64,000 nt of DNA from Eubacterium sp. (lineage in GTDB: Bacteria > Bacillota > Clostridia > Lachnospirales > Lachnospiraceae): NCBI GenBank assembly GCA_017634555.1, contig JAGBNF010000046.1:1-64000 (forward strand), read 5' to 3'. A model generated the notes under the pieces. It did no database searches. It was not told the origin of the DNA and saw only the letters and a list, made by a program, of their open reading frames with translations. The first letter of the stretch is position 1. Each line of letters opens with the position of its first letter. The position numbers and the translations under genes are program-made. This document shows, one piece after another, positions 44,934 to 53,848 of the stretch.

Positions 44934-46238
44934 ATGGAACAATATGCTATAAAAGGTGGCGTTCATCTTGAAGGCGAGGTTGTTATAAGCGGAGCCAAGA
45001 ATGCGGCTTTAGGTATCCTTGCAGCTGCGATAATGACAGAAGATGAATGCACTATAGAGAATGTGCCATACGTTTCGGATACGATCACACTCCTGAAAGC
45101 TATCGAGAATATCGGAGCTTCGGTTAAATACATAGATAAACATACGGTTGTTATTTGCGGTAAGGGCATCAGAGGAGATGCAGGACTTTCTGTAGACGAT
45201 GAGTTTATCAGAAAGATCAGAGCTTCTTACTACCTTATCGGCGCACTTCTCGGAAGATTTAAGTATGCAGACGTAGCTCTCCCGGGCGGATGCGATATCG
45301 GTGCACGCCCTATAGACCTTCACATCAAAGGTTTTAACAAACTGGGTGCTACAACAGAGATAGTAGCCGGCGGCAAGATCGTTGCTAAGGCTGAAAGATT
45401 AAACGGCGCACACATTTATCTTGATACGGTTTCTGTAGGTGCAACAATCAACATTATGCTTGCTGCTGCACTTTCAGAAGGAAAGACAACTATAGAGAAT
45501 GCAGCAAAAGAGCCGCATATCGTTGATGTTGCCAACTTCTTAAATACAATGGGAGCTAATATCAAGGGTGCAGGTACTGATGTGATCAGAGTTCGCGGAG
45601 TTGAAAGACTTCACGGTGCTGAATATTCTATTATTCCTGATCAGATCGAGGCAGGTACGTTCATGGCAATGGCTGTGGCTACTAGAGGAAATGTACTTAT
45701 CAAGAATGTTATCCCTAAGCATCTCGAGGCAATCTCATCCAAGCTTATTGAGATGGGTGCAAATGTTATCGAGTATGATGATTCTGTAAGAGTCATGGCT
45801 GATGGTGAGCTGAAGGCCACACAGATAAAGACTCTTCCATATCCGGGATTCCCTACAGATATGCAGGCACAGATGGCTACAGTTCTCGGCATCGCAGCCG
45901 GAACAAGCCTTGTTACAGAAAGCATTTTCGAGAACAGATTCAGATATGTATCTGAGCTTGCAAGAATGGGAGCTAAGATCAGAGTCGAGAATAATACAGC
46001 AATCATTTCCGGTGTAAATAAGTATGCCGGTGCAAGGATTACTGCTTCGGATCTCAGAGCAGGTGCTGCACTTGTTATAGCAGCTCTGGCAGCAGAGGGT
46101 TACAGTACCATCGATGAGATTCAGTATATCAAGCGTGGTTATGAGGATTTCGATGCAAAGGTTCGTATGCTCGGCGGTCATATGCAGATCATAGACTCGG
46201 ACCGGGATATGCAGAAATTTAAACTCCGCGTAGGATAA
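44934..46238 (+). CDS. murA: UDP-N-acetylglucosamine 1-carboxyvinyltransferase
   Basis: First committed step of peptidoglycan synthesis: adds enolpyruvate from PEP to UDP-GlcNAc. The 434-residue protein has the N-terminal GAKNAALGILAAAIM, the catalytic-loop cysteine in LPGGCDIGARPIDLHIKG (fosfomycin target) and FPTDMQAQMATVL, all typical of MurA. A single-gene unit with its own promoter and terminator. Firmicutes often have two copies (MurAA/MurAB); which one this is cannot be told. Together with glm and murF/ddl genes further on, this part of the window is rich in wall-precursor functions. Confidence 0.96.
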   Translation: MEQYAIKGGVHLEGEVVISGAKNAALGILAAAIMTEDECTIENVPYVSDTITLLKAIENIGASVKYIDKHTVVICGKGIRGDAGLSVDDEFIRKIRASYYLIGALLGRFKYADVALPGGCDIGARPIDLHIKGFNKLGATTEIVAGGKIVAKAERLNGAHIYLDTVSVGATINIMLAAALSEGKTTIENAAKEPHIVDVANFLNTMGANIKGAGTDVIRVRGVERLHGAEYSIIPDQIEAGTFMAMAVATRGNVLIKNVIPKHLEAISSKLIEMGANVIEYDDSVRVMADGELKATQIKTLPYPGFPTDMQAQMATVLGIAAGTSLVTESIFENRFRYVSELARMGAKIRVENNTAIISGVNKYAGARITASDLRAGAALVIAALAAEGYSTIDEIQYIKRGYEDFDAKVRMLGGHMQIIDSDRDMQKFKLRVG

Positions 46239-46248
46239 AAATAAATTC

Positions 46249-46277
46249 TTGTTTGAAACGTAACAAATATGTATAAT
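46249..46277 (+). promoter_or_regulatory. Candidate metG promoter overlapping the murA terminator
   Basis: -10 TATAAT (46272-46277) with a weak -35 TTGTTT (46249-46254) at 17 bases. Transcription would start inside the left arm of the terminator stem. Confidence 0.5.
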
Positions 46278-46278
46278 G

Positions 46279-46317
46279 TCGGGTAGACGGGCCAGTCTGC
46301 CCGATTTTTATTTTTTT
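46279..46317 (+). terminator. Terminator of murA
   Basis: 10-bp stem TCGGGTAGAC/GTCTGCCCGA (46279-46288 with 46295-46304, one G-U) followed by a long T-rich run. Confidence 0.85.
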
Positions 46318-46363
46318 GATTTCGGAAATCATTAGTCCGTTATCAGAAGGGAGAGTATTAGAA

Positions 46364-48349
46364 ATGGCAAAGAAACCTTATTACATTACGACAGCAATTG
46401 CGTATGCTTCAGGTAAGCCTCATATAGGTAATACCTATGAGATCGTACTTGCGGATAGTATAGCAAGGTACAAGAGATTCATCGGTTATGACGTAAGATT
46501 CCAGACAGGAACCGATGAGCATGGACAGAAGATCGAGACAAAGGCTTTCGAGAGTCTTTCAACACCACAGGAGTTTGTTGATGAGAAGGCCGGAGAGATC
46601 AAGAGAATCTGGGATCTGATGAATACATCATATGATAAGTTTATCAGAACAACAGATGCAGATCACACTGTTCAGATTCAGAAGATTTTCAAGAAGCTTT
46701 ACGATAAGGGCGACATTTACAAGAGTGAGTACGAAGGACTTTACTGTACACCTTGTGAGTCATTCTGGACAAAGGCACAGCTCGTAGACGGCTGCTGTCC
46801 TGACTGCGGACGCCCGGTATCTCCTGCAAAGGAGGAGGCATACTTCTTCAAGATGAGCAAGTATGCTGACAGGCTTATCAAATATATCGAGGACAATCCG
46901 GAGTTTATTCAGCCGGAGTCAAGAAAGAACGAGATGATCAACACATTCCTGAAGCCGGGTCTCCAGGATCTGTGTGTTTCAAGAACTTCATTCAAGTGGG
47001 GTATCCCGGTTGATTTCGATCCGAAGCATGTAGTATATGTATGGATCGATGCACTCAGCAACTATATCACCGGTCTCGGTTATGATGTTGACGGTAATTC
47101 AGATCCTATGTTCAGTAAGTACTGGCCATGTGATCTTCACCTTATAGGTAAGGATATCCTCAGATTCCATACTATTTACTGGCCGATAATGCTCATGGCT
47201 CTCGACCTTCCGCTTCCTAAGCAGGTATTCGGTCATCCATGGCTTATCCAGAGTGACGGAAAGATGAGTAAGTCCAGAGGAAATGTAATCTATGCCGATG
47301 ATATGGTAGATTACTTCGGCGTTGATGCCGTAAGATATTTCCTTCTTCATGAGATGCCATTCGAGAACGACGGTGTTGTATCATGGGAGCTCATGATCGA
47401 GAGATTCAATTCCGATCTTGCAAATGTACTCGGAAATCTCGTTAACAGAACAATATCAATGAGCAACAAGTATTTCGGCGGCGTTGTTGAGAACAAGAAC
47501 GTTAACGAAGAGGTTGATGAGGATCTGAAGAAGGTTGTTGTCGACACAAGACTTAAGGTTAACAAGTTTATGGATGATCTTCGTGTTGCTGATGCAATCA
47601 CAGAGATCTGGAATCTCTTCAAGAGATGCAACAAGTATATAGATGAGACACTTCCATGGGCACTTGCTAAGGATGAGTCAAAGGCTGACAGACTGAGAAC
47701 AGTACTGTACAACCTTGTAGAGGGTATCTCAATCGGAGCAACACTCCTTGAGCCATTCCTTCCTGATACAAGCAAGAGAATCCTTGAGCAGCTCGGAACA
47801 GAGAGGCGTTCGGTTACCGACCTTGGAGAGTTCGGACTTTATCCGTCAGGCAACAAGGTTACAGATTCTCCGGAGATCCTGTTCCAGAGAATAGATGAGA
47901 ATAAGATGCTTGAAGAGCTTGCAAAGAGATTCCCTCCGAAGGAAGAAGAGCCTGAAGAGCCTAAGAAGTCAAAGAAGGATGATGAGAAGACAGAGCCTGC
48001 TACAGTAGACAGTCTTGTTAAGCAGGAGATCACCATAGACGACTTTGATAAGATGCAGCTTCAGATCGGAGAGGTATTATCATGTGAGGCAGTTCCGAAG
48101 TCAAAGAAGCTTATCTGTTCACAGGTAAAGGTTACGGGACGTACTCTTCAGATAGTATCGGGAATCAAGAATTTCTATTCACCTGAAGACATGGTTGGTA
48201 AGAAGGTTGTTGTAATTACAAACCTTAAGCCTGCTAAGCTTGCAGGAATACTTTCAGAGGGTATGCTTCTCTGTGCAGAGGATGAGGAAGGCAATCTTGC
48301 ACTCCTTACAGCCGAGAAGGATATGCCTGCAGGATCTATGATCAGCTAA
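46364..48349 (+). CDS. metG: Methionyl-tRNA synthetase
   Basis: Charges tRNA-Met with methionine. The 661-residue protein carries the class I signatures HIGN (ASGKPHIGNTYE) and KMSKS (DGKMSKSRGNV), two CxxC zinc pairs in the connective peptide (CTPCES and CCPDCGRPV), the anticodon-binding helix bundle, a charged Glu/Lys linker (about 520-560) and a C-terminal Trbp111/EMAP-like tRNA-binding domain (about 565-661, LQIGEVLSCEAVPKSKKL). ATG 46364 follows AAGGGAGA; an upstream TTG would add 16 unconserved residues. No T-box leader was seen. It is followed by its own terminator. Confidence 0.96.
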   Translation: MAKKPYYITTAIAYASGKPHIGNTYEIVLADSIARYKRFIGYDVRFQTGTDEHGQKIETKAFESLSTPQEFVDEKAGEIKRIWDLMNTSYDKFIRTTDADHTVQIQKIFKKLYDKGDIYKSEYEGLYCTPCESFWTKAQLVDGCCPDCGRPVSPAKEEAYFFKMSKYADRLIKYIEDNPEFIQPESRKNEMINTFLKPGLQDLCVSRTSFKWGIPVDFDPKHVVYVWIDALSNYITGLGYDVDGNSDPMFSKYWPCDLHLIGKDILRFHTIYWPIMLMALDLPLPKQVFGHPWLIQSDGKMSKSRGNVIYADDMVDYFGVDAVRYFLLHEMPFENDGVVSWELMIERFNSDLANVLGNLVNRTISMSNKYFGGVVENKNVNEEVDEDLKKVVVDTRLKVNKFMDDLRVADAITEIWNLFKRCNKYIDETLPWALAKDESKADRLRTVLYNLVEGISIGATLLEPFLPDTSKRILEQLGTERRSVTDLGEFGLYPSGNKVTDSPEILFQRIDENKMLEELAKRFPPKEEEPEEPKKSKKDDEKTEPATVDSLVKQEITIDDFDKMQLQIGEVLSCEAVPKSKKLICSQVKVTGRTLQIVSGIKNFYSPEDMVGKKVVVITNLKPAKLAGILSEGMLLCAEDEEGNLALLTAEKDMPAGSMIS

Positions 48350-48369
48350 TAGAATGATAAAATGATAAA

Positions 48370-48410
48370 AATGGGTCAATTCATTTAGGTATGGATTGAC
48401 CCATTTGCTA
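48370..48410 (+). terminator. Terminator of metG
   Basis: 11-bp perfect stem AATGGGTCAAT/ATTGACCCATT (48370-48380 with 48395-48405), followed by only a short T-rich stretch that overlaps the glmS -35. Confidence 0.72.
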
Positions 48411-48434
48411 TATACAGGGGAAATGTGTTATAAT
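48405..48434 (+). promoter_or_regulatory. Promoter of the glmS operon
   Basis: -35 TTGCTA (48405-48410), 18-base spacer, extended -10 TGTTATAAT (TATAAT at 48429-48434). Transcription would start near 48441, about 45 bases before the ribozyme cleavage site. Confidence 0.65.
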
Positions 48435-48484
48435 ACCAAAGGTTGTTTTTAAGGAGAGACAACTTTCGAAAGGTTAAGAACCTT

Positions 48485-48627
48485 AGCGCCAGACAGTCAT
48501 AGCTGTGGCTGTTGACGAGGGACAGAGTTATCGAAAATTCGGCGGATGCTCTGTCGGGATGGCACATCTCGTAAGTTCTGCTTTTAAAACCCCGAGCGAT
48601 CGGAAAACAGAGGGGCAGTTCAAGTGC
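48485..48627 (+). ncRNA. glmS ribozyme/riboswitch (glucosamine-6-phosphate dependent)
   Basis: Self-cleaving leader that cuts when glucosamine 6-phosphate is bound, destroying the glmS mRNA. The conserved core is visible: the cleavage site before GCGCC (A48485/G48486), GTTGACGAGGG, then GTTATCGAAAATTCGGCGGATGC, and downstream P3/P4 elements. A small stem AAGGTT/AACCTT (48470-48484) stands directly 5' of the cut. The 3' limit is approximate. About 265 bases separate the ribozyme from the glmS start, largely filled by another branched element. Confidence 0.93.
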
Positions 48628-48646
48628 TTTATTTGTTGCGTATTTT

Positions 48647-48826
48647 ACTATTCACATTTTAGAAGAATCACAGGCTGTTTGCTTACTTGTAAGCAAAACT
48701 GCCTGAGATTCTTCTATAACTGCGTAGCAGCAACATAAAAAACATGAAATAATGAGTCTCCGAAAGGAGACAGTAAGGTGCGAAGCACCGTCATTATGAA
48801 TGTTTTTTATGTTGAATGTGAATAGT
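48647..48826 (+). other. Branched structured element C (unassigned) between the ribozyme and glmS
   Basis: Closed by a perfect 12-bp stem ACTATTCACATT (48647-48658) with 48815-48826. Inside are arm 1 (AGAAGAATC/GATTCTTCT, 48661-48715, with AGGC/GCCT and a TTTGCTTA tip), a CTGC-GTA-GCAG hairpin (48720-48730) and an arm of 13 bp (ACATAAAAAACAT, 48733-48745 with 48800-48812) plus 7 bp. That arm splits into GTCTCC-GAAA-GGAGAC and GGTGC-GAA-GCACC. It resembles elements A and B in style (multi-way junction, GAA loops in a TGCGAAGCA context) but shares no long sequence block with them. It matches no named class I know. Confidence 0.7.
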
Positions 48827-48891
48827 ACAGAGTGTTTTCATGAAACACCGCAAGGACATATAAAGAAAAAGATTACGAGGTAAAAAATAAT

Positions 48892-50709
48892 ATGTGTGGA
48901 ATAATTGGTTACACAGGGGATAATCCGGTTAAGGATATCCTCATTAACGGTTTAAAGCAGCTTGAGTATCGTGGTTATGACAGTGCAGGAATTGCAGTTT
49001 ATGACCCGAAGACAGGCATAGTTATAAAGAAGAGAACAGGAAGGGTTGCGGAGCTTGAAGAGGCCGCAAAGGATGTGGCACAAGACGCAACATGCGGTAT
49101 CGGTCACACCAGATGGGCAACCCACGGTGGAGTTACCGAAGAAAATGCTCATCCTCACAGATGCGGCAGTGTTACTCTCATTCATAACGGTATCATAGAG
49201 AATTATAAGGAACTTACAGTCGAGTACGGACTTAAGGAATCTCTTAAGTCAGAGACTGATACAGAGGTTGTTGCAGCGCTTCTGGATAAGCTTTACGATG
49301 GTGATCCATATAAGGCTATCAAGCAGGCTGTGAACCTTCTTGCAGGTTCTTTTGCTCTGTGCATAATCTTTGACGATCAGCCGGGAAAAATCTTCGCAGT
49401 AAGAAATGTCAGCCCTATGATAGCAGCAGACTTTGAAGGCGGCTCGATCATTGCGTCGGATCTGACGGCAGTTATCTCATTTTCGAAAAAATATTTCGTA
49501 GTACCGGAATATCATATAATAACTCTTACACCGGATGGTATCGGAGTTCAGGATCTTAAGGGCAGAAAGGTTGAGCCTGAGTATCTTGAGGTTAATTGGG
49601 ATATAACTTCTGCGCAGAAGGGCGGATATCCACATTTCATGCTTAAGGAAATCTATGAGCAGCCGGAAGCACTTGAGAGAACTATCACTCCAAGAATTCA
49701 GAACGGTCTTCCTGATTTTACAGAGGACGGGATTGATGACAGTGTTCTGAAGAATCTGAAGAATATCAACATAGTAGCATGCGGTACTGCAATGTATGCC
49801 GGAATGGTAGGAAAGTCACTTATTGAGACAAGACTCAGAATTCCTGTAACGGTTGAAATTGCATCTGAGTTCAGATATAAGGATCCGATCATCGATAGCG
49901 ATACACTTACTATTGTTGTTTCACAGTCAGGTGAGACAATCGATACACTTGAAGCTCTCAGACTTGCAAAGCATAAGGACAGCAAGGTCCTTTCAATCGT
50001 AAACGTAAAGGGTTCAACCATCGCACGTGAGAGTGATTATGTTCTTTATACACATGCAGGTCCGGAAATTGCAGTTGCAAGTACAAAGGCTTATACGGTT
50101 CAGATTTCCGCAATGTATCTGCTTGCGGCACGTATCGGACTCGTTAAAGGAATTCTTTCCGAGAGCGTTGTAAAGAAATTCATGACAAGACTTCTTTCTG
50201 TAGGCGACATCATCAAGGAGACACTTCAGGAAGCAGACAGGATCAAGGAAGTTGCAAATCATATAAAGAATGCACCGGATGCGTTCTACATCGGAAGAGG
50301 AATCGATTATACCATGAGTCTTGAGGCATCACTCAAGCTTAAGGAGATTTCATATATACATGCAGAGGCTTATGCGGCAGGAGAACTGAAGCACGGAACC
50401 ATAGCACTGATCTCTGAAAATGTACCGGTCATCGCTATTGCCAGTGAGGAGCATGTATACAGCAAGATAATTTCAAATGTAAGAGAGGTTAAGTCCAGAG
50501 GCGCATATGTTATTCTGGTAACCTCAGGAGATAAATCAGAAAGTACCGAAGTTTGTGACAGACAGATCAGGATACCGAAGGTAGACAGTATCTTCTCGGT
50601 ATTCGCTATTGCAGTAGTTATTCAGCTTATCGCATATTACACATCCGACGCAAAGGGACTGGATGTTGATAAGCCGAGAAACCTTGCGAAGTCGGTTACG
50701 GTAGAGTAA
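48892..50709 (+). CDS. glmS: Glutamine-fructose-6-phosphate aminotransferase (isomerizing)
   Basis: Makes glucosamine 6-phosphate from fructose 6-phosphate and glutamine, entry point of UDP-GlcNAc synthesis. The 605-residue protein has the N-terminal nucleophile Cys2 (MCGIIGYTG), the glutaminase domain (GIGHTRWATHGGVT) and two SIS sugar-isomerase domains (ACGTAMYAGMVG, SQSGETIDTLEAL) ending KSVTVE. GAGGT precedes the ATG. First of three genes glmS, hexapeptide acyltransferase, glmM. Regulated by the upstream glmS ribozyme. Confidence 0.97.
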   Translation: MCGIIGYTGDNPVKDILINGLKQLEYRGYDSAGIAVYDPKTGIVIKKRTGRVAELEEAAKDVAQDATCGIGHTRWATHGGVTEENAHPHRCGSVTLIHNGIIENYKELTVEYGLKESLKSETDTEVVAALLDKLYDGDPYKAIKQAVNLLAGSFALCIIFDDQPGKIFAVRNVSPMIAADFEGGSIIASDLTAVISFSKKYFVVPEYHIITLTPDGIGVQDLKGRKVEPEYLEVNWDITSAQKGGYPHFMLKEIYEQPEALERTITPRIQNGLPDFTEDGIDDSVLKNLKNINIVACGTAMYAGMVGKSLIETRLRIPVTVEIASEFRYKDPIIDSDTLTIVVSQSGETIDTLEALRLAKHKDSKVLSIVNVKGSTIARESDYVLYTHAGPEIAVASTKAYTVQISAMYLLAARIGLVKGILSESVVKKFMTRLLSVGDIIKETLQEADRIKEVANHIKNAPDAFYIGRGIDYTMSLEASLKLKEISYIHAEAYAAGELKHGTIALISENVPVIAIASEEHVYSKIISNVREVKSRGAYVILVTSGDKSESTEVCDRQIRIPKVDSIFSVFAIAVVIQLIAYYTSDAKGLDVDKPRNLAKSVTVE

Positions 50710-50745
50710 ACATTTAATAATTGGGAAGAAAGAGAGACTGTAACC

Positions 50746-51408
50746 ATGTATACAATTTTAGATCTTTATGACCTTGACCATACTCTGGCAAAGGATTACC
50801 TTTCACAGTTTACCTATCCTTGGGAAGCTCTTAAGGGAATCAAGGATTTTATACTGCGTCTTGGTCCTACACTGGGTGAGGATTATGAAGAAGTGTCGGA
50901 GAATGTATGGGTGCATAAAACAGCAACTGTTTATCCGTCAGCTTATCTCGGGGCTCCTTGTATCATAGGACCGAACACAGAGGTAAGACACTGTGCATTT
51001 ATCCGCGGCTCGGCGCTTGTGGGTGCGGACTGCGTTGTGGGTAACAGTGTTGAGTTAAAAAATGTTATCTTATTCGATCATGTTCAGACTCCGCATTACA
51101 ATTATGTGGGTGATTCGATCCTGGGCTATTTCAGCCATATGGGTGCGGGAAGCATAACAAGTAATGTTAAGAGTGACAAGGAACTTGTTATCGTTCATGA
51201 CGGAACAGAGAGAATGGAGACCGGAATCAAGAAGTTCGGTGCCATGCTCGGCGATTATGTTGAAGTCGGATGTAATGCGGTATGTAATCCGGGAACGGTC
51301 ATCGGCCGCCATTCAAATGTTTACCCGACTTCCTGCGTAAGAGGAGTTGTTCCTGAAAAATCCATTTGGAAAGATAACGGGGTAGTCATTCACAAGGAGG
51401 ATAAATAA
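50746..51408 (+). CDS. Left-handed beta-helix (hexapeptide) acyltransferase, GlmU C-domain-like
   Basis: Protein of 220 residues with an N-terminal helical part (about 1-50) and a left-handed beta-helix of hexapeptide repeats (about 55-215, VHKTATVYPSAYLGAPCIIGPNTEV). It resembles the acetyltransferase half of GlmU: HYNYVGDSILGYFSHMGAGSITSN looks like the acetyl-CoA/glucosamine-1-phosphate site. The nucleotidyltransferase half is absent. Placed between glmS and glmM, it most likely acetylates glucosamine 1-phosphate or an analogous sugar phosphate, leaving uridylation to another enzyme. This role is inferred from context. Confidence 0.82.
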   Translation: MYTILDLYDLDHTLAKDYLSQFTYPWEALKGIKDFILRLGPTLGEDYEEVSENVWVHKTATVYPSAYLGAPCIIGPNTEVRHCAFIRGSALVGADCVVGNSVELKNVILFDHVQTPHYNYVGDSILGYFSHMGAGSITSNVKSDKELVIVHDGTERMETGIKKFGAMLGDYVEVGCNAVCNPGTVIGRHSNVYPTSCVRGVVPEKSIWKDNGVVIHKEDK

Positions 51409-51409
51409 G

Positions 51410-52762
51410 ATGGGTAAGTATTTCGGAACAGACGGCTTCAGAGGAGAGGCTAACAAGGACCTGACATTTGAGCACGCTGTTCAGATCGGACGTTTTCTCG
51501 GATGGTACTACGGTGCCAGACAGAATAAGAAGGCTAAGATCGTAATCGGTAAAGATACAAGAAGAAGTTCATATATGTTTGAATATGCACTCTGTACAGG
51601 TCTTATGGCCAGCGGTGCGGATGCATATATCATGCATGTAACCACAACTCCTTCGGTAGCATATATAACAAGAGTTGATGGATTTGACTGCGGTATCATG
51701 ATCTCTGCATCACATAATCCATATTATGATAACGGCATCAAGCTTCTTAACGGAAGCGGTGAGAAGATGGATGAAGAGACAATACTCAAGGTTGAAGACT
51801 ATATTGACGGAAAGCTTGAGATTCCGATCGCCGAGAGAAACGAGATCGGACGTACGGTAGACTATGTAGCCGGCCGTAATCGTTACATGGGATATCTTAT
51901 CTCACTCAGCAAGTACAGCTTTAAGGATATAAAGGTTGGACTTGATGTGGCTAACGGTGCAGCATGGCAGATAGCAAAGAGCGTTTTCGATGCGCTTGGT
52001 GCAAAGACATTTGTTATGAACGATGCACCGGACGGATATAATATCAATACAGACTGCGGTTCTACTCACATAGAGCATCTTCAGAAGTTTGTTGTTGAGA
52101 AGGGACTGGATGTTGGTTTTGCTTACGACGGAGATGCAGACAGATGTCTGTGTGTAGATGAGAAGGGAAATGTGATCACAGGAGATCATATCCTCTACAT
52201 TTACGGACTTTATATGAAGGAGCGCGGAAAGCTGATCAACAACAAGGTTGTTACAACAGTTATGAGCAACTTCGGTCTTTATAAGGCGTTTGACAAAGTA
52301 GGAATCGAGTACGATAAGACTAAGGTCGGCGATAAGTATGTATATGAGAACATGGTAAGTACAGGAAACCGTATCGGCGGTGAACAGTCGGGACATATCA
52401 TTTTCTCAAAATATGCAACTACCGGAGACGGTATACTTACAAGCCTTAAGATGATGGAGGTTCTTCTCGCTAAGGAGAAGACAATGTCAGAGCTTGCAGC
52501 GCCGGTTGTATATTATCCGCAGGTTCTTAAGAATGTACGCGTTAAGAGTAAGCCGGATGCGCAGAATGATCCTGATGTACAGGCAGCTGTTGCAAAGGTG
52601 GCGGAAGAGCTGGGAGATACCGGACGTATACTTGTCCGTGAATCAGGTACAGAGCCTGTTATCCGTGTAATGGTTGAGGCTGAAAGCGATGAGGTCTGTG
52701 AGAAGCTTGTCGATGATGTTATCGAAGTCATTAAGGCTAAGGGACATATAGCTGAAGCGTAA
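51410..52762 (+). CDS. glmM: Phosphoglucosamine mutase
   Basis: Interconverts glucosamine 6-phosphate and glucosamine 1-phosphate. The 450-residue alpha-D-phosphohexomutase has FGTDGFRGEAN at the N terminus, the phosphoserine Ser101 in ISASHNPYYDNGIK, the metal loop AYDGDADRC, GGEQSGHI (sugar specificity) and the C-terminal RILVRESGTEPVIRVM phosphate site. It begins one base after the acyltransferase stop, behind AAGGAGGA. It ends the operon before a strong bidirectional terminator. Confidence 0.96.
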   Translation: MGKYFGTDGFRGEANKDLTFEHAVQIGRFLGWYYGARQNKKAKIVIGKDTRRSSYMFEYALCTGLMASGADAYIMHVTTTPSVAYITRVDGFDCGIMISASHNPYYDNGIKLLNGSGEKMDEETILKVEDYIDGKLEIPIAERNEIGRTVDYVAGRNRYMGYLISLSKYSFKDIKVGLDVANGAAWQIAKSVFDALGAKTFVMNDAPDGYNINTDCGSTHIEHLQKFVVEKGLDVGFAYDGDADRCLCVDEKGNVITGDHILYIYGLYMKERGKLINNKVVTTVMSNFGLYKAFDKVGIEYDKTKVGDKYVYENMVSTGNRIGGEQSGHIIFSKYATTGDGILTSLKMMEVLLAKEKTMSELAAPVVYYPQVLKNVRVKSKPDAQNDPDVQAAVAKVAEELGDTGRILVRESGTEPVIRVMVEAESDEVCEKLVDDVIEVIKAKGHIAEA

Positions 52763-52798
52763 ATACCAAAAATAAAAACATTAAAATCCGGAGCTATA

Positions 52799-52847
52799 AA
52801 TCAAAAAGCTTCCCATATCAGAGTGATATGGGAAGCTTTTTGATTTA
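52799..52847. terminator. Bidirectional terminator after glmM
   Basis: Perfect stem of about 20 bp (core AAAAAGCTTCCCATATCA, 52801-52820 with 52824-52843) and a 3-base loop, with T runs on both strands. It serves glmM and the convergent lipoprotein gene, whose last codon it overlaps. Confidence 0.88.
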
Positions 52848-53657
52848 CTGTTCAGTTGTATTTGTTTCAGTGTCCGCTTCAGTATCCGATTCGGTATCAA
52901 TGTCTTCCTCGGTTACTTCTTCATAATCTGTGTTTTCGTCTGCATCTGTGTCGGATGAAACCTCAGCAGCTTCGGCTTCTTTTTCATACTTGGAAGCATC
53001 TGTTGAGAGGATAGCCATATCGATGTTTCGGAAATCCTCATTACTGATATAGAAGTTTGAATCGCTCAGGATTATTCTTACCTTGATGGTTACAGGATCA
53101 CCGTATTCCATCTTGTCACTGGCTTTATCGAGGATATCGATGATGCCGGCTGCGAATTCATGTTCGTAATCTTCTTTAACGTAGTTGTTATAATCACCGT
53201 TCTCAACTCTCTTGTTGAAGTCCTCGACATAAGCGAGTACCTCGTCGTGTGTCTGGTTGAGAAGATTGATAGGCTCGATAGTTACTGTTACATAATAGAT
53301 ATTGTTGTCCTTGACTGCAGGATCCGTATGGAAGCGCGCCTTGGAATATATCTTCTTTGCAAGCTCAACCATCTTAGGAGCAAGCTCTACATCCGATGAA
53401 ATCTCAAGTCCATAGAAGGATTCAAGATTGTTTGCAAGTCTGGTAACGTTCTGCAGATACATGGCATCCGCGTCATCCTGATTTGCACCGGTGCTTCGGA
53501 CATACTGTTCACAGCTGTTCAGATAGTTCGCTGTAATAAGACTGTCTACATAGGTCTGATATCGAATCTCTCTGTCATCGCCGCAGGCCGATAAGCTTAA
53601 CAGCATTATCAGCATCAGACTGATGGCCGAAAATATTCTTATTTTGTTATACTTCAT
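52845..53657 (-). CDS. Lipoprotein of unknown function with acidic C-terminal tail
   Basis: Lipoprotein of 270 residues: lipobox LSAC with Cys25, a helical and mixed domain (about 30-225, REIRYQTYVDSLITANYLN...VTVTIEPINLLNQTHDEV) and a C-terminal tail rich in Asp, Glu and Thr (about 232-270). The fold resembles small secreted DUF5105-like lipoproteins common in Clostridia, but I cannot assign it firmly. It stands alone on the minus strand, convergent with the glm operon and divergent from the coiled-coil gene. Confidence 0.75.
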   Translation of the reverse strand: MKYNKIRIFSAISLMLIMLLSLSACGDDREIRYQTYVDSLITANYLNSCEQYVRSTGANQDDADAMYLQNVTRLANNLESFYGLEISSDVELAPKMVELAKKIYSKARFHTDPAVKDNNIYYVTVTIEPINLLNQTHDEVLAYVEDFNKRVENGDYNNYVKEDYEHEFAAGIIDILDKASDKMEYGDPVTIKVRIILSDSNFYISNEDFRNIDMAILSTDASKYEKEAEAAEVSSDTDADENTDYEEVTEEDIDTESDTEADTETNTTEQ

Positions 53658-53848
53658 TTTAATAACCTTTCAATTTCTTATTGGAAACAACATATACATG
53701 ATATCATAAAAATCGGATATATCAACTTAAAATACTCTTAATAAAATATATAGATGCAATAAAAAAAGTTTTATGTTATACTAACGCGTAGTATGTCGAT
53801 AAATACTACATTTTAACAAATTCATCAGTGTTGAAAGGGGCTTTAACG

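Noticed and set aside
48505..48738. Open frame of 77 codons inside the glmS leader
   Set aside because: It lies within the ribozyme core and the adjoining hairpins and has no ribosome binding site; the RNA explanation accounts for the sequence.
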